Below are positions 22,634-34,250 of a stretch of 64,000 nucleotides of DNA, one piece after another. Position 1 is the stretch's first letter; each line of letters begins with the position of its first letter. The notes beneath the pieces are model-generated. The model was not told the origin of the DNA, ran no database searches, and worked only from the letters and a program-made list of their open reading frames with translations. The position numbers and the translations under genes were made by a program. Source of the DNA: Heterotrichella gracilis (lineage: Eukaryota > Sar > Xanthophyceae > Tribonematales > Xanthonemataceae); contig JAULBX010030263.1 in the NCBI GenBank assembly GCA_032358255.1, positions 310,001-374,000 of the forward strand, written 5' to 3'.

Positions 22634-25600
22634 TCAAAAGTCCTCATCCCGGTCCCCCATCCCGGTGGGCCCAGCCCCCAGACCCTGCATGGCCGCAGCT
22701 GCAGAGGTTGGGGACCCAGACAGGCCGCTGGTGGGCTGCGGGGGGGGCGCCAGGAAGCCCCCTTCGTCCAAAAAACGCCTGCCCAGATGGCGGGGGACCA
22801 CCTCCCCGTTGGTGCTCTCGCCCAGGTCGCTGATGGAGGAGATCTGGGGGCGGGGGGTGGGTCGGGTCAAGGTTTTGTTGTAGCATGGCGAAGGGTATTT
22901 TTTGGCATAAGTATCTTAAATGGGTTTATTTTGGTATAAGCCTCCAAAAAGTGTTTGCTTTGGCAAGCACTGCACTAAACTTCCGGTGCGCCTTTGTGGA
23001 GGGTTGAAGTTAGGGTTTGGGGTTTGAGACTGCGCGCACGCACCTCCATGAACTTGCGGTACGCTGTTGTGAAGGGTTAGAGTTAGAGTCAGGGTTTTAG
23101 GGTTAAAAGTTCACGGTTGCGCGCACGCACCTCCCTGAACTTGCGGTGCGCCTTTGCCGACACAAACGGCTTGAGCGCCCACAGCAGCACGCGGATCATG
23201 CGGGAGGGCCGCATGAGCACGATCCACTGCACGTTCTTCTTGAAGGGGCGGCTCAGGCGGCGGTATGCGGACAGCACAAACACAGTGGGCAGCGCCACGC
23301 GCCGCGCGTCCTTGCCGGCGTGCACAAACACAAGCACGTAGGGGCCCTGCGGGGAGCGGGCGGAGTTGATGAGGGCATGGGGGGGAGAGGGCGCTTGTCA
23401 AATCACGTGCATATAGGGGCCCACAGGGGGGGTTTGAGGTGGTGGTGTGGGTGGGGGGAGGGTGTATGCATCCTTGCCAGCGTGCATTACATTCATACAT
23501 TCAAGTGCACAATCAAACGCATGTAGGGGCCCTGCCCGCAAAATGTGTGCGATGATGGTGGGTAAGGGGCCGCTGCACGAGCATGAAGCAATTCTAAGAA
23601 GTGAGGGCCCCTTCGCCTGCCAGAAATCCCAGGGTGTGGCGTGACCAGTTGCGAGTGCAGGCAACATCCCCACTCCTCCCACCACCATCATACGCTGTGC
23701 TTTACCCAGCAAAGGCTACCCCTGTTATACCTGCACACCTGGCCCACACATGCACCCCCCTGGCCACCCTCACCACCCACACCCGCTACCCCCCACCCCC
23801 ATCCCCACCACCCACCTTTGCCACCAGCGGCTCCAGCACCGCCTGCGCGTACTCCAGTGCCCGCCAGCGCTGCCCCGGGTCCACCACCGCCTGCGCGTTC
23901 ATGACAACCACGGGCCGACCCAGCGCGTCGCGCCCGTCGGTGTACAGCAGGCCGCGGAACTCGGGGGGCTCCAGCGCCGCCATGCTGCCCGACAGGTGCG
24001 CCTCGGCGTTGGCGGCGGCGGCCATGAGACGGCCCGCGTTGTCCTGCGGGGAACGTTTTTTTAGTACTTGTTCGTGTACATGTAATGTTCTAGTTACGCA
24101 TTCCAGCAACACAGCCAGATAAGCAGCCAAGCTTGGACATGCGGCGCCAACGTTGTTTTAGTTCTATGATAAATCAAGCACCTTCGTGGGGTCCTACCCC
24201 AGGTCACGATGTGCCCCACCTAATGTTTCTACATAAAATAAAACTATTAAATTATAACTTCATGTACAATTATCTCAAGTATATCTCACCCTGCATGAGG
24301 CCCCCCGGCATGTACACCGTCATGCCGCTGTCCTGAATGCCCGCCCATGTTGCTGCCCAACCACCATACCAAGGCTGCAGCGCGCATGCACACCGCCAGC
24401 CAATCTGCCCCACCCACTATTACACCCCACACACCGCCAGGCGCCCCCGCCCCCCACACCCCCACTCTTCCCCCACTCACCAGCGCCGCCTCGGCCTGCA
24501 TGAGACCCCCTGGCATATAAACTGTCATGTCGCTGTCCTGGGTGCCCGAGTCCTCGGGACGCGGCCGCACCACCGGGGGCCCAGACACCTCAAAGGTGGC
24601 AAAGGGGGCGGGCGAGCCAACGCCGCCAGCCTGCAACCGGGGAGGAACAGGGTGAGGGGGAAGGGTACAGGATTCAGGGTTTAGGGTGTGCGGCGAGAGG
24701 TGGTGTGCTGTGGGTGATGCCGCAGCATCCGAGGTGCAGCAGCGTGCATGCGTGCGCACCCACTGCTGCATGGGTTGAAGGGCCAAGGTGCCTGGTGCAT
24801 TGCGGCCTCGCCCTGGACTTGCACCTCCCTGGTGGCCCACCAAAGGATTGAGATGCGCAAGAATATTCTGGCCTAGAGATGAGGCCAACAGGTACGTTCA
24901 CTTGCACTTATGTCCCTTTCAAGGACAACACATAGGGTTTTGGGCAAAGCATCAGCCAGCCAGCACTCCCCCCACCCATCCACCCACCTGCCCCCGGCGC
25001 ACATAGTCCAATGTGTGGTCCCGCGGCGGGGAGGTCGAGGCCAAACTGGCTGCCGCCACAGCTACCGTTGCTGGCTCCGGCCCCGCATCGTCCCCCACGC
25101 TGTCCTGCGACGTGATGGCTGAGGGCTCGGCAGACAGGGGGACAGTGTCCTCCTCCTCCTGATCAAAGGGGAAGGGTTTAGGGTTTAGGGTTAAGGTAAG
25201 GCTCGGCAGACAGGGGGACGGTGTCCTCGTCCACCTGACCAAGGGGAAGGGGTTGTTAAGGGTTTAGGGTTTAGAGACGGCTCGGCAGACATGAGGACGG
25301 TGTCCTCATCCTCCTGGCAAGAGGATGAGGGGAGATGGTGGGTGATAAGGGGAGGGAATATAGATAGGGTGAGAGGATAGGGTTTGAGGGGAGAGGGTAT
25401 GGGAGGAAACAAAGGCATGTGCATCCATTGGCTGCATGAGATCTAACATGCGCATGGCCTTTCCAGTGTATTCCCAAGCAGGCGATGCGCTCGTTGCCCC
25501 AGAATGTGCACACCTCACTGCACCATGCGTGCACCGCTGCAGCCCATGCCTAGCTCCTGCCAGCATGTGCCCCACCCTGCGTGCAACACAACTCTACCTG

Positions 25601-27187
25601 ACCACCGCCGGCGCACCCACCCCACCCTTGATGCCCATGCGCCGCAACCCGCATCACTGCACACACCAGGCATGCGGAGACCCGCCCCCCTTCCTACCGA
25701 CAGCGCAGCGCCCACAAGCAATTTACCCCATGCAGCCCCCAGTGGCCCACCACGCCACACCTCAAACCCTAAACCCTAGACATGCACCAGCCTCCGCCCA
25801 CACGCACCACGCTCTCCGGGGCAGAAGGCGCAAGCTGAGTGAAGCTGCGCGACTTAGTAGCCATGCCAGGTGCGTCCCCCTCCGCCACCTGGCCCCTCCC
25901 CTCCCCTTCCTCGCCATCCAGGGGGACAGCCTCAAGCTCCCACTCCTCCTCCCCGGCCACCTCAATCTCCTCAACCCCCTTGGCGGCAAGCACAGGCGAT
26001 GCGGGGGTGATCTCATCAGAGGTCACCCCCGTTTCCTCCTCCTCCTCCCCTGCAGGGGTGGGGTCAAGGGGGGCGACAGGCGCCGCCGGGATAGGGTCAT
26101 CAAGCGGGATCTCCTCCACTCCCAAGGGGTCGGATGCTGCTACCAGCAAGGGCTCGGCAACTGGCGAGGATGCTGGCTCTGCCACTGCCAAGGGTTCCGG
26201 CTCCTCCACTGCCAAGGGTTCTGGTGCTGTCACTGGTAAGGGTTCTGGCTCCTCCATCGGTTCAACAGCTGCCAAGGGTTCTGCCACTGCCAAGGGTTCT
26301 GGCTCTGACACTGCCACAAGCTCCTCCACCGCCAAGGGTTCCAAGTCCAGCAGAGGCAAGGGTTTTGCCTCTGCCACCGAAAGGGGCTCCGCCGCCGCAA
26401 ACGGATCTGACCCTTCCACCGCCAAGGGCTCCAAATCCACCAGTGACAGGGGCTCCGGCTCTACCCCTGCCAGGGGCTCTGGGTCATCCACTGCCAAGGG
26501 CTCCAGTTGCAACAGCGGCAAGGGCTCCGCCTCTACCCCTGCCAAGGGTTCTGACGCCTCCTCCTCCTCCACGCCTGCTGCCTCCGCCAGAGGCTCTACC
26601 AGCAGTGCAGCTGGCACAGGGACAGGGGCAGCCGCCTCGCTGGGTGTGGGCGCTTCCTCGTCCAGCGGCACCGACTCCATCTGCAGCAGGGGCTTGCTGG
26701 GTTCGCTGGCGCTGGGTGGGGCTGTGGCAGGGGAGGAGTCCCCCAGGCTCACTGGCTGCAGGCCTAGGGGCGAGCCCTTCGGGGAGGGGGTGCTCTTGGG
26801 AGAGGCTGCAGATAATGGGGAAAGGAGAATAGGTAAGCTTCTGCACTTGGAAGGGGAGGGGGTGCTTATGAGCTACTGTTGTCAAGTTTGCGCCGTGTGT
26901 GGTTGTCAAAGTCTGTACAATGCAGCAATTAGTCTCTGCACCAGTCAAAGAGTATGCAAATTTGAGTGGCACACGGGCATCGGAGAAACTTGGCACTGCG
27001 CCTGCCTTGCAGTTGGGTTGCACAAGTGGATAGTGGTGAACACGTGACACAAATTCAAAATGAAAAACAAAAACCCTTTACCTGCAGGGCCCCCGCTTGC
27101 CGAGGAGCGGGCGCTGGTTGGTTCCGAGGCGTCACTCTGGAAGCGGTTGACCAGGTCGGACACCTTGCCCTTTTTCCCCTTGCCCAT
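22634..27187 (-). CDS. Acidic PEPL-repeat protein with C-terminal CRAL-TRIO/BCH domain
   Basis: Seven exons join in phase to 692 residues: 27082-27187, 25808-26805, 24988-25158, 24481-24630, 23816-24043, 23131-23346 and 22634-22843. It starts MGKGKKGKVSDLVNRFQSDA. Residues ~50-330 are an acidic low-complexity region with repeats such as LEPLAVEE, EPEPLAV and AEPLSVAE. Residues ~490-630 match the CRAL-TRIO_2/BCH fold of RhoGAP/BNIP2-type proteins. The matching motifs are FRGLLYTDGRDALGRPVVVM, YVLVFVHAGKDARRVALPTV, SAYRRLSRPFKKNVQWIVLM, RPSRMIRVLLWALKPFVSAK and KFREISSISDLGE. This family binds lipids or small-GTPase regulators as a cytosolic adaptor; that role is inferred. No RhoGAP domain follows. 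A 402-codon frame on the other strand (25839-27047) is a composition shadow. Three of its exons have partial copies in the adjoining introns. Confidence 0.85.
22980..23077 (-). repeat. Echoes of the 3' end and donor of CRAL-TRIO exon 6
   Basis: The end of exon 6 with its donor (23131 and below: CGCAAGTTCAGGGAG|GTGCGTGCGC) is repeated about 80 bases further into the intron (23030-23075, ...CGCAAGTTCATGGAG|GTGCGTGCGC). A shorter trace is near 22980-23000. The copies are separated by agggttt-type motifs. The second copy still has a good donor. Confidence 0.75.
24290..24343 (-). repeat. Echo of the 3' part of CRAL-TRIO exon 4, mostly synonymous differences
   Basis: About 53 bases match exon 4 near its 3' end (24498-24550), about 150 bases downstream in the following intron. 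The exon reads DSDMTVYMPGGLMQ and the echo would read DSGMTVYMPGGLMQ. In this core the differences are Asp to Gly plus third-position changes in the Thr, Val, Tyr, Pro and Gly codons. The echo has an AG just before it and a GTGAGA just after, but splicing it in (43 bases) would break the frame. Confidence 0.8.
25195..25325 (-). repeat. Two echoes of the acceptor and 5' end of CRAL-TRIO exon 3
   Basis: Exon 3 starts at 25158 with AG|GAGGAGGAGGACACTGTC. Two upstream copies, starting near 25236 (AG|GTGGACGAGGACACCGTC) and 25316 (AG|GAGGATGAGGACACCGTC), each keep an acceptor and the coding start (EEDTVPLSAEP, DEDTVPLSAEP, DEDTVLMSAEP). They are separated by tttagggtttaggg-type sequence. Only the 25158 copy runs on to a proper donor at 24988. 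Confidence 0.85.
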
Positions 27188-28014
27188 GGTGTGTGCGGGT
27201 GAGTCTGGTGCAGGGGTGCGGCTGGTGTGGTGTGCTGAGTGGCCCACTACCTGTGGAGCAGAGGTTTGGCCATGACGAGGCGCCTAGAGGCTGCTGGTGT
27301 GGGCGGTAGCCCCGTAGAGTGCTGCAAGTGTGTGCCAACTATGTGTGAGTGACTTGGGTCTTCTGGGGTGTCAGAAATGCTATATTCTATTGTCACGCAA
27401 AGCTTGGCGCTTCACATTGAAGTTCAAGAAGCTGGGTGGGGGACCATGACAGACCATGTGTGTAGACCGGGTAATGAGACATGAAGGTGAGTAGCTCTAC
27501 AATGGTCCAACTGGTATCACACAAACCACTAGAAAGTGCCTGGTGGTATGTAGTTGCCTGGTGGTAGGCACACAACCAACAGATCCGTGCGTGTTGTTAT
27601 GTTGTAACGTTTAGTTCAAACTGGGGGGAGGGATAAACTGCACTGCACCCAACCACTGCTTACAGAAATTGCATTAACACCCCTATGTATGCGCACTGTC
27701 ACTCCAAGTATTCTTTCCCAATGACCGTCCAACTTAAACCTTGACCAACACCGTTGAACGTCGACGCTCAGCCGTGCCAATGACTGACTGCTCTTGACGT
27801 TGACAAAACACTTATTGAGTCAATATTGACGGCGGTAGGTGGCTAGTAACCCAACTAAGTCAGCACCACCAGCCAAGGCGGGGAGCGTTTCCCACTGGGT
27901 GAACTGGTTACAATGACAGGCATGCCATCCATCCACGCACCGCCTATGTAGTCTCCCGTCCGTCTGAGTGAGGGGCGAAAACGGCTGATCACTACCCGCA
28001 GTGGCCAATGACGC
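27188..28014. other. Intergenic region between CRAL-TRIO gene and next gene
   Basis: This includes the upstream flank of the CRAL-TRIO gene. No open frame with a motif and no RNA gene was seen. Confidence 0.4.
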
Positions 28015-28397
28015 TCATGCAGCCTGTTCTTCTCGAAGTTTAAACTGATCTCTGAGGTTGATCCAGGATAAAAGCTTCTGCGCCAGCTGGGCCTGGGTTC
28101 GGCGGTCTCGCACATATTGCGACTGATATGTTTCCCTGGATAATGCATGCATCTTTGCACCACTTTTTCCAACGGTGCGTTTAGAAGCAAGGACTAGGAG
28201 CACCACGCCCCTGGCAACGTTGCCTACTATGCGTCGATAAACCTTGCAGCTCGTCCCATTCACTCGCTGGCTAAAATTTGTACTTGGCAAGATGCATGCA
28301 TAAAGGTGACTTACCACTGTTCGGATACCAACGTTAAAGCCTGGCCACTCGCCGTGCCATACACACGTATAGTTCTCAAAGAACAACCAACCAGCAT
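28015..28397 (-). CDS. Possible small two-exon gene, basic helical C-terminus, unrecognised
   Basis: Exons 28315-28397 and 28015-28270 join in phase across a strong donor (AGTG|GTAAGT) and a TTTTAG acceptor, giving 112 residues. The C-terminal half is basic and looks coding (VARGVVLLVLASKRTVGKSG, then RETYQSQYVRDRRTQAQLAQ, ending KLREEQAA). It is arranged head to head with the next gene, with only 43 bases between the two ATGs. No family recognised. The start is weak; an upstream start or different first exon is possible. Confidence 0.4.
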
Positions 28398-28440
28398 ATA
28401 ACTCCTGTATTCCCGAGGTGCGCTCTACCGCCTGTACACT

Positions 28441-31400
28441 ATGCCTCCCCGTCGCAAGCGCGCCGCCAAGGGCGCGCCCGTAGTGGAACAAGCAGACGCA
28501 CACGACGCGTCCACTCCCGGAGCAAACGGCAATGCTGCCAAAGACGATGCCGTGAACTTCCTGCAGCAACTGGCGTCGGTGCTGGCGACACGGGCTGGCG
28601 CCAGTGCGAACTGGAACGTACGTGCGCATATGCATGCATAGTACAACTACAGCACTTCATGTTCCACACCCTCCCACAGTTCCAGTACATACGAGCCCCC
28701 AGTCGGTTGCATGCAAATATTTCATCACGGTGCACGTAGTGGCGGCAAACTCGGCTCCCGATTCCACACCATGCCCACCAAACCAAGAAACGTTGGGTCC
28801 GAATTTGTGGAGCTGGCGGTGTGCCTGCGTCATATGTGAATGCATACCCATCGCCTTGTTTGCAGCACCAGGACATATGCATCATCCATACGACGATAGT
28901 TGCCGCACAGTGTTGCACTGCCCTGGGTGCCCTCAAAATCCACTACACACTAGTGCACAGCTAGCCCATACACCGAACGCTTTGTGCATTTATTTTTTCT
29001 TTCTAATCTGAAAATTACTTGTAAAGATATTTCAAAATTTAAAAAAAATCAGAATTTACATCTATGACACCCCAACCCCATGATGCGGATAGCAGAACCA
29101 TTGACTAGCCGCCGGCTGCTATACTGGAAAAAGTTTCAGGCAAGACTTATATGCTAGATCACGCGGGTTGAGGCAGACATCGCCATGCCGGTTGAGGTTT
29201 AGCGACATAGGGTGTAGGGTCTTAGATCACCTTGATACTTGCTAACCTGGTCTTGAATTCGGGCTTCATTCCCTCACTTCCTTACCCCTCTCGTTGCAGC
29301 CGGAAGAGGTGTCCCGTGCACTGCAACAGGCGCTGGAGTCACTCCCTGACAACGACCTCAAGGCACAAATCCAGGTGACCACTTGCAGACTTAATTACCG
29401 GTTGCAGAGGATCTTGGGAGTGATCACGCAATTCAGCGTTACAGCAGTTGCGCTGGCACGCAGCACTGCCTTGAGAAGCAATACAATTGTGTCAAAACCA
29501 AAAAGTCAGTGTGTGATGACTCTGGAGCCATTGATGTGTAATAATTGTTCCACAGGGCCTAGGAGATGAGGCTGGCCACGTGCTATCCACACACCTGGGA
29601 GCGGCTACCAAGGGAGGAGCAGCACAAAAACTTTCAAAGAAGGCACGGCTGGCCCCAGCAGGTATGTAACAACCACACTTGCCTGTGGTTCTTACCAAAT
29701 GCGGCGGACATCTTTCTTTATGCCATGCCATAAATCGCACCCCAACACTTGCATGCATGGCATTGATACCCTCAGCGACAGCTGCATGTTCAGTGCAAAG
29801 GACAACATCCTGCATTGTCTTGCATTGTCATTCATTCTGTTCATGTCTTACAGGCGGTGCGCAGGCATATGGCGGGCTGCCGTTGGTTCCCGACCTGCCC
29901 CCATCAGCAGGCAGCGTGGAAGCAGAGCTCCAAGTCGCGGCACAGCAAGTGGGGCGGGGCGCCTCGCTGTGCGGGGGCCGGCTGCCACCCGGGGCAGGGG
30001 GGGATTACTACGCGGCCTTGCACCACGTGGAGAATGCGCTGTCGCTGGTGGAGCCGGCAGGTGGGTGTTGATGGAGACCCTCTAGGGTGGTTTCCAGGCT
30101 GCCTGAAATATTGGTGCTGTGGGGTTGCTGGGGCAATTGTTGGTAGGGGTACCCGATCTCTTGTGTGGTTGTAAAGATGGACGCAGCCGTGCATGATCCT
30201 TTGTTTGATTACAGAGATGGAAATGCATGGTTGCACAATCAAGTGTGCGATTATCGAACCCAGTCGCGGCAATCCGTCCCGCCCTGGTGACATGCGATGT
30301 GCCCATGCTTTACAGGTGCATCATGTGGGAGCCATGTGGCGCTCATCAGTGGCCTGAGCAGGCGCCTGCTGGCACTGCTGGCGCTGGGGAGGGCGGTGGA
30401 GGAAGAGGGCAGCGTGGAGCGGCTGCCGCTGTGGCGCATGCATGTGAGTTGCGTGGGGATGGTCGCATGGGGATGATTGCATGTTGGGGATGTCAACGTT
30501 GGGATAGTAAATGGGGATACTGGCATGGGGACATGCCAATGATCCGGCTTGGCGTGGTCAGCAGGGTGGCGGGGCGGGGAAACTCAAGGGACTAAGTATA
30601 CCCACAAAATGAGATGGTTGTGCATCATCATAAGGGACAAGTGCAGTGCAAGCAGGTAACCTTGACCCACCCATTGGGGAGTGCATACTTAGCTTGGATT
30701 GTTTTAACTCCAACACGGTGCGATAATTTCACTGCAGCGAGGGCTGAATAAACAAAAAGCCGAAGTGCAAGGGATATAATAAACAGCAGACTTTATGTGT
30801 GCAGGATGAGGCTGCCAGCCGCACTGAGCTGGAGCCGAGCTCAAGCGCGAGCTCAAACTCGAATTTGAATGCCCTGCCGGATGCGGTGCGGCTGCTTCTG
30901 GTCATGGCGCAGACAGCCTGCCTGCAGCACCCTGGGACCCTTGCTTCCACTCAGGTGCCCGCCCACGTGGCGGTACAGCTGGCGCATGCTGCCTCGTCAG
31001 CTTGCCAAGGTGGGGGCGATGGCCACAGTGAATGGGTGTGCTTCTGCTGGTGTGGCTAGGGTTGTGGTTAGGGTTTTGCCGGGCAAGACCGAAGAGCAGT
31101 GTTGCTGAACACCACGAGCATCAAGTTGCCAAAACCAGGGCAATCACCTTGACCATCAGGCCGACCTGCAAAACCCTGCGCCCAAAGAAAAGTCATGCTG
31201 TTCCACCAGTGTTGTGCCGCTGTTGCTTTACCACATGCCATGCCCCGTGGGCCTCTGCACATGCCACGTCATGCCATTGACGACTGCAATGTGATGGACG
31301 CCATTTGCTCGTTGCGTGTGATGTGATAATTTGCTGCCATATGATCTGTCATGTGATGATTTTGCTGCCATGTGCGCAGGGAGCCAGCTGTCAGAGCTGC

Positions 31401-33445
31401 TTCACCTACTGCTGGCCCATGAGCTGCCGCTGCGCATGCAAGGGGGGGGCGACAGCGCCACCTCCACCTGGGTCTTTGAGGCGCTCTACCAGGCAATGCT
31501 GCGGCTGGCAGGCACACACGGTAGGACTCTAGGGCTTTTTGCGGGTCAGTGGCTATTTGGTTGTGGTAGAGGGAAGTTCGTGTGGTGCAGGGACGGTGTT
31601 TTGGGATGTGTGGTTTGTGGCCCTAGGGCCTGGCATGTGGTGCACATGGCTAGGCAGTGACTGTCATGCTGTTCAAAGATGGCCCGCCGCCCGGACCTCA
31701 CAAACCATATGCTATTCATGCTGTAATATGGAACAGGGTGCGCCACAGCCGCACGCATGGGATGCAACTCCCAGGGTGCTGCTGGGGCTTGTCCTGTAGC
31801 TGTGCACAAGAAATGCCATGCGCACGCAGTGCAAGCCTGCTCCCCAGTTATAACCCCAGTGCAACTACACACCCTGCACACGCCAATGCCGCTCCTGCGT
31901 GCCACATCCCTGGGTCCTACCTGCGCTACTTCCCCCTTCAACCCTAAAGCCCAAACCAATTCCCAAAAACCCTTAAGTAAAGCCCTAATCCCTTCCCCCG
32001 TTCAGGTCTATGGGCACGTGAGTACCTTGCCATGCTGGCGCTGTCACGCAAGGCAGCCAAGCTGCGCGCTGCCATGGGGCGACAGGTTGCAGCCGCTGAG
32101 TCAGCACAGCATGCTCAGCATGCGGTGCCTCCGCCGGAGATGGGCCAGTGGTTGAAGCAGCAGCCTATGAGCGGGTGCGGAAATTATATTCAATAGGAAA
32201 CCCTGAACCTTTGAACATATTACACCATGTTGGGGGAAGTCGCGTCCAGTACCCTGGATATCCTACACCCTGTTGGTAAAAGTTAAGATGCCATGATTGA
32301 AGCACTCCAGATTGCATACCTCAGCGTAATTGAACAGCGTACCGGCAACGTTCCTTACAAGTTGTAAGCACGTCCATGCAAATGCTCTCGTTGTGAGGCA
32401 AACGCTTTCATATTTGCAGAATATGTGGATTATTTGGAAAGCCATAACAACCCTTAAAAATACACAGTTCACAGCACGGGGTGGTTTAAGGCCAGCAGAG
32501 ATCCCCTACGCACTGACAACCAGCCAAATAATCCTCATGTTTTCTGAACCTCCATCCCCATGCACAGAATAATTTCCAGGGCGGTGCGCGAGGCCAGCGG
32601 GGATCCCCAGGCCTTGACCACCTACCTGCTATCCGAGGCTGTACCCTACAGCGCGCTGCAAACCCTTGCCGAGGGTTGGCGCAAGGGGAGCGTGGTGTCT
32701 GCGATGGAGAATGGGGGGGCCAAGGGGGGAGATGGGGAGGAGGTGGAAGGAGAAGACCAAGGGGGCCTGCTGTTTTTCGTGGACAAGGGGGGGTGAGTGG
32801 CTCATTCCCTCATTTCGCCATTGTGTCCTCCATGCACACCTTTGCTTGCTGGTTAGCGTGCATTGGTCTGAGCTTTGAGTAGTACGGAGCTTTGGCTGGG
32901 ATGCGTGCAGTGACAATTACCACAGCAGGCATCTCGAGCCAATCACTAGCTTGTGGTGGTCAAGGTTGGCGCATGAGTAATTGAAAATGGGCACGTAACA
33001 CCACCATGGGCATGCGCATTAGGGTATTACCCTACAGCACTGATCCACAACCCTGCTCCAAGGGGCTTGACAGACTTGATAGCAATGGCAATGGTGGCAT
33101 CACCAGCACACTGCAAACCCAACTTGTCACCCATCCGTACTGCACCAACACCTCATCAATCTTGGCTACATTGAATGACGCCACAGTGCCCTCTCAGAGG
33201 GTAGCTGTCGCCTGTCTGCCATGGCGCTGCATGACTCATGCGTTCGCCCAATTTTGCGCAGGGCTGGCCCAAGTTGGCAAGGGGAGCTGGACGAGGAGGA
33301 GGGTGCAGGGGAGGGGAGGGAGCCTGCGCTGGATCTGGGCGCACTGCCAGGAGGTGAGGGGAGCGACGAGGACGGGGAGGGGTCACTCAGCCTGTCCTCT
33401 GGCTCGGGGTCTGGGAGTGAAGGGGTCAGCGACATTGACGAGTGA
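28441..33445 (+). CDS. Unrecognised 538-residue helical protein with acidic C-terminus
   Basis: Ten exons join in phase: 28441-28617, 29300-29374, 29556-29661, 29854-30060, 30316-30443, 30805-31009, 31380-31520, 32006-32174, 32568-32792 and 33262-33445. The start MPPRRKRAAKGAP is basic and could be a nuclear signal. The middle is a series of amphipathic Leu/Ala-rich helices: SHVALISGLSRRLLALLALG, DAVRLLLVMAQTACLQ, LSELLHLLLAHELPLRM and FEALYQAMLRLAGTHGLWAR. A later segment, TYLLSEAVPYSALQTLAEGW, precedes Gly- and Glu-rich linkers. The tail is acidic and Ser-rich (EGSDEDGEGSLSLSSGSGSG, ending VSDIDE). This suggests a helical-repeat scaffold, possibly nuclear. I recognise no family and assign no function. 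The exon model is supported by consistent phase at all nine introns. Confidence 0.75.
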
Positions 33446-34250
33446 GGTGCACAGCTGGCTTCTGCTGACCCAGGCACCGCACAGGACTTCCAGGTTGGCA
33501 ATGCGGCACTGCATGGCATGCAGCCGGCAATGGTGCATCAGCTGAACACAATTGCCAGAAAGGCTGGGTGCGGTACACTGTGAGAGCATGAATGCGGCAT
33601 CGCCACTCCATTGGACTTTTGACTGCAGACGAGCTATTAGCTGCTGCTGATTTGGTGCTGCACTGGAGTTTCAATATGATTCAAAGAAAGAAAGAAAGGG
33701 AACGCACAGAGGCGTTATGTGAAGCGCCAAATACCATATGGCGTTATGTGAAGCGTCGCAGTTGTTATTGCATCTGTATCTTTTGAAACAATAAAAAACA
33801 CTCCCGAGTCGGGCGTGACGGTCACCAAGCATGCCCTTGACACACGTGTGCCCCCTGCGCACAATGTGTAAATGGTTTACCGCACGTGCTTAAGCAATTG
33901 GTTGTGCATGCTTGAGAGTCTCGCCAACAGTCGACTATTGCAGTTATTACGCAATTGCTGGCATTGCCAATGCATGCATGCTAGGGTCCTTTGGGTGGTC
34001 ATTATCATAATCGTACCTGGTATCCTAGCAGCCGCCCACAATAATGATTGCCAATGGCATACATGAATTTATTCAGGATTCGACATTGCGGTGTGACACA
34101 CCGTGTGTGTACAGACGTTGAAGTTGAAGTGTCCAGCCTTTACATCACACACGGGATCATCATGTGGCATATTAATAATATGGTGGTCATGGAGACGTGC
34201 CCCACTACTGCTGCAGCAGCCAAAAATTTTAATGACTGGAAATGGTCCCT
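33446..34250. other. Intergenic region with possible poly(A) signal and LINE tail remnant
   Basis: A TGTAA motif at 33867-33871, the usual green algal poly(A) signal, lies about 420 bases after the stop of the 538-residue gene. A LINE-tail-like remnant is at 33680-33716. No gene seen. Confidence 0.4.
33680..33716 (-). mobile_element. Very short LINE 3'-end remnant
   Basis: About 35 bases match the terminal GCCTCTGTGCGTTCC plus TTTC-repeat tail of the element at 34251-34850, in the same orientation. It is either an extremely 5'-truncated insertion or a shared target-type sequence. Confidence 0.4.

Noticed and set aside
25839-27047. 402-codon plus-strand open frame rich in AKGSGSST repeats
   Set aside because: It lies opposite the spliced CRAL-TRIO exon, is pure low complexity, and has no splice or domain support; it is a shadow of the repeats.
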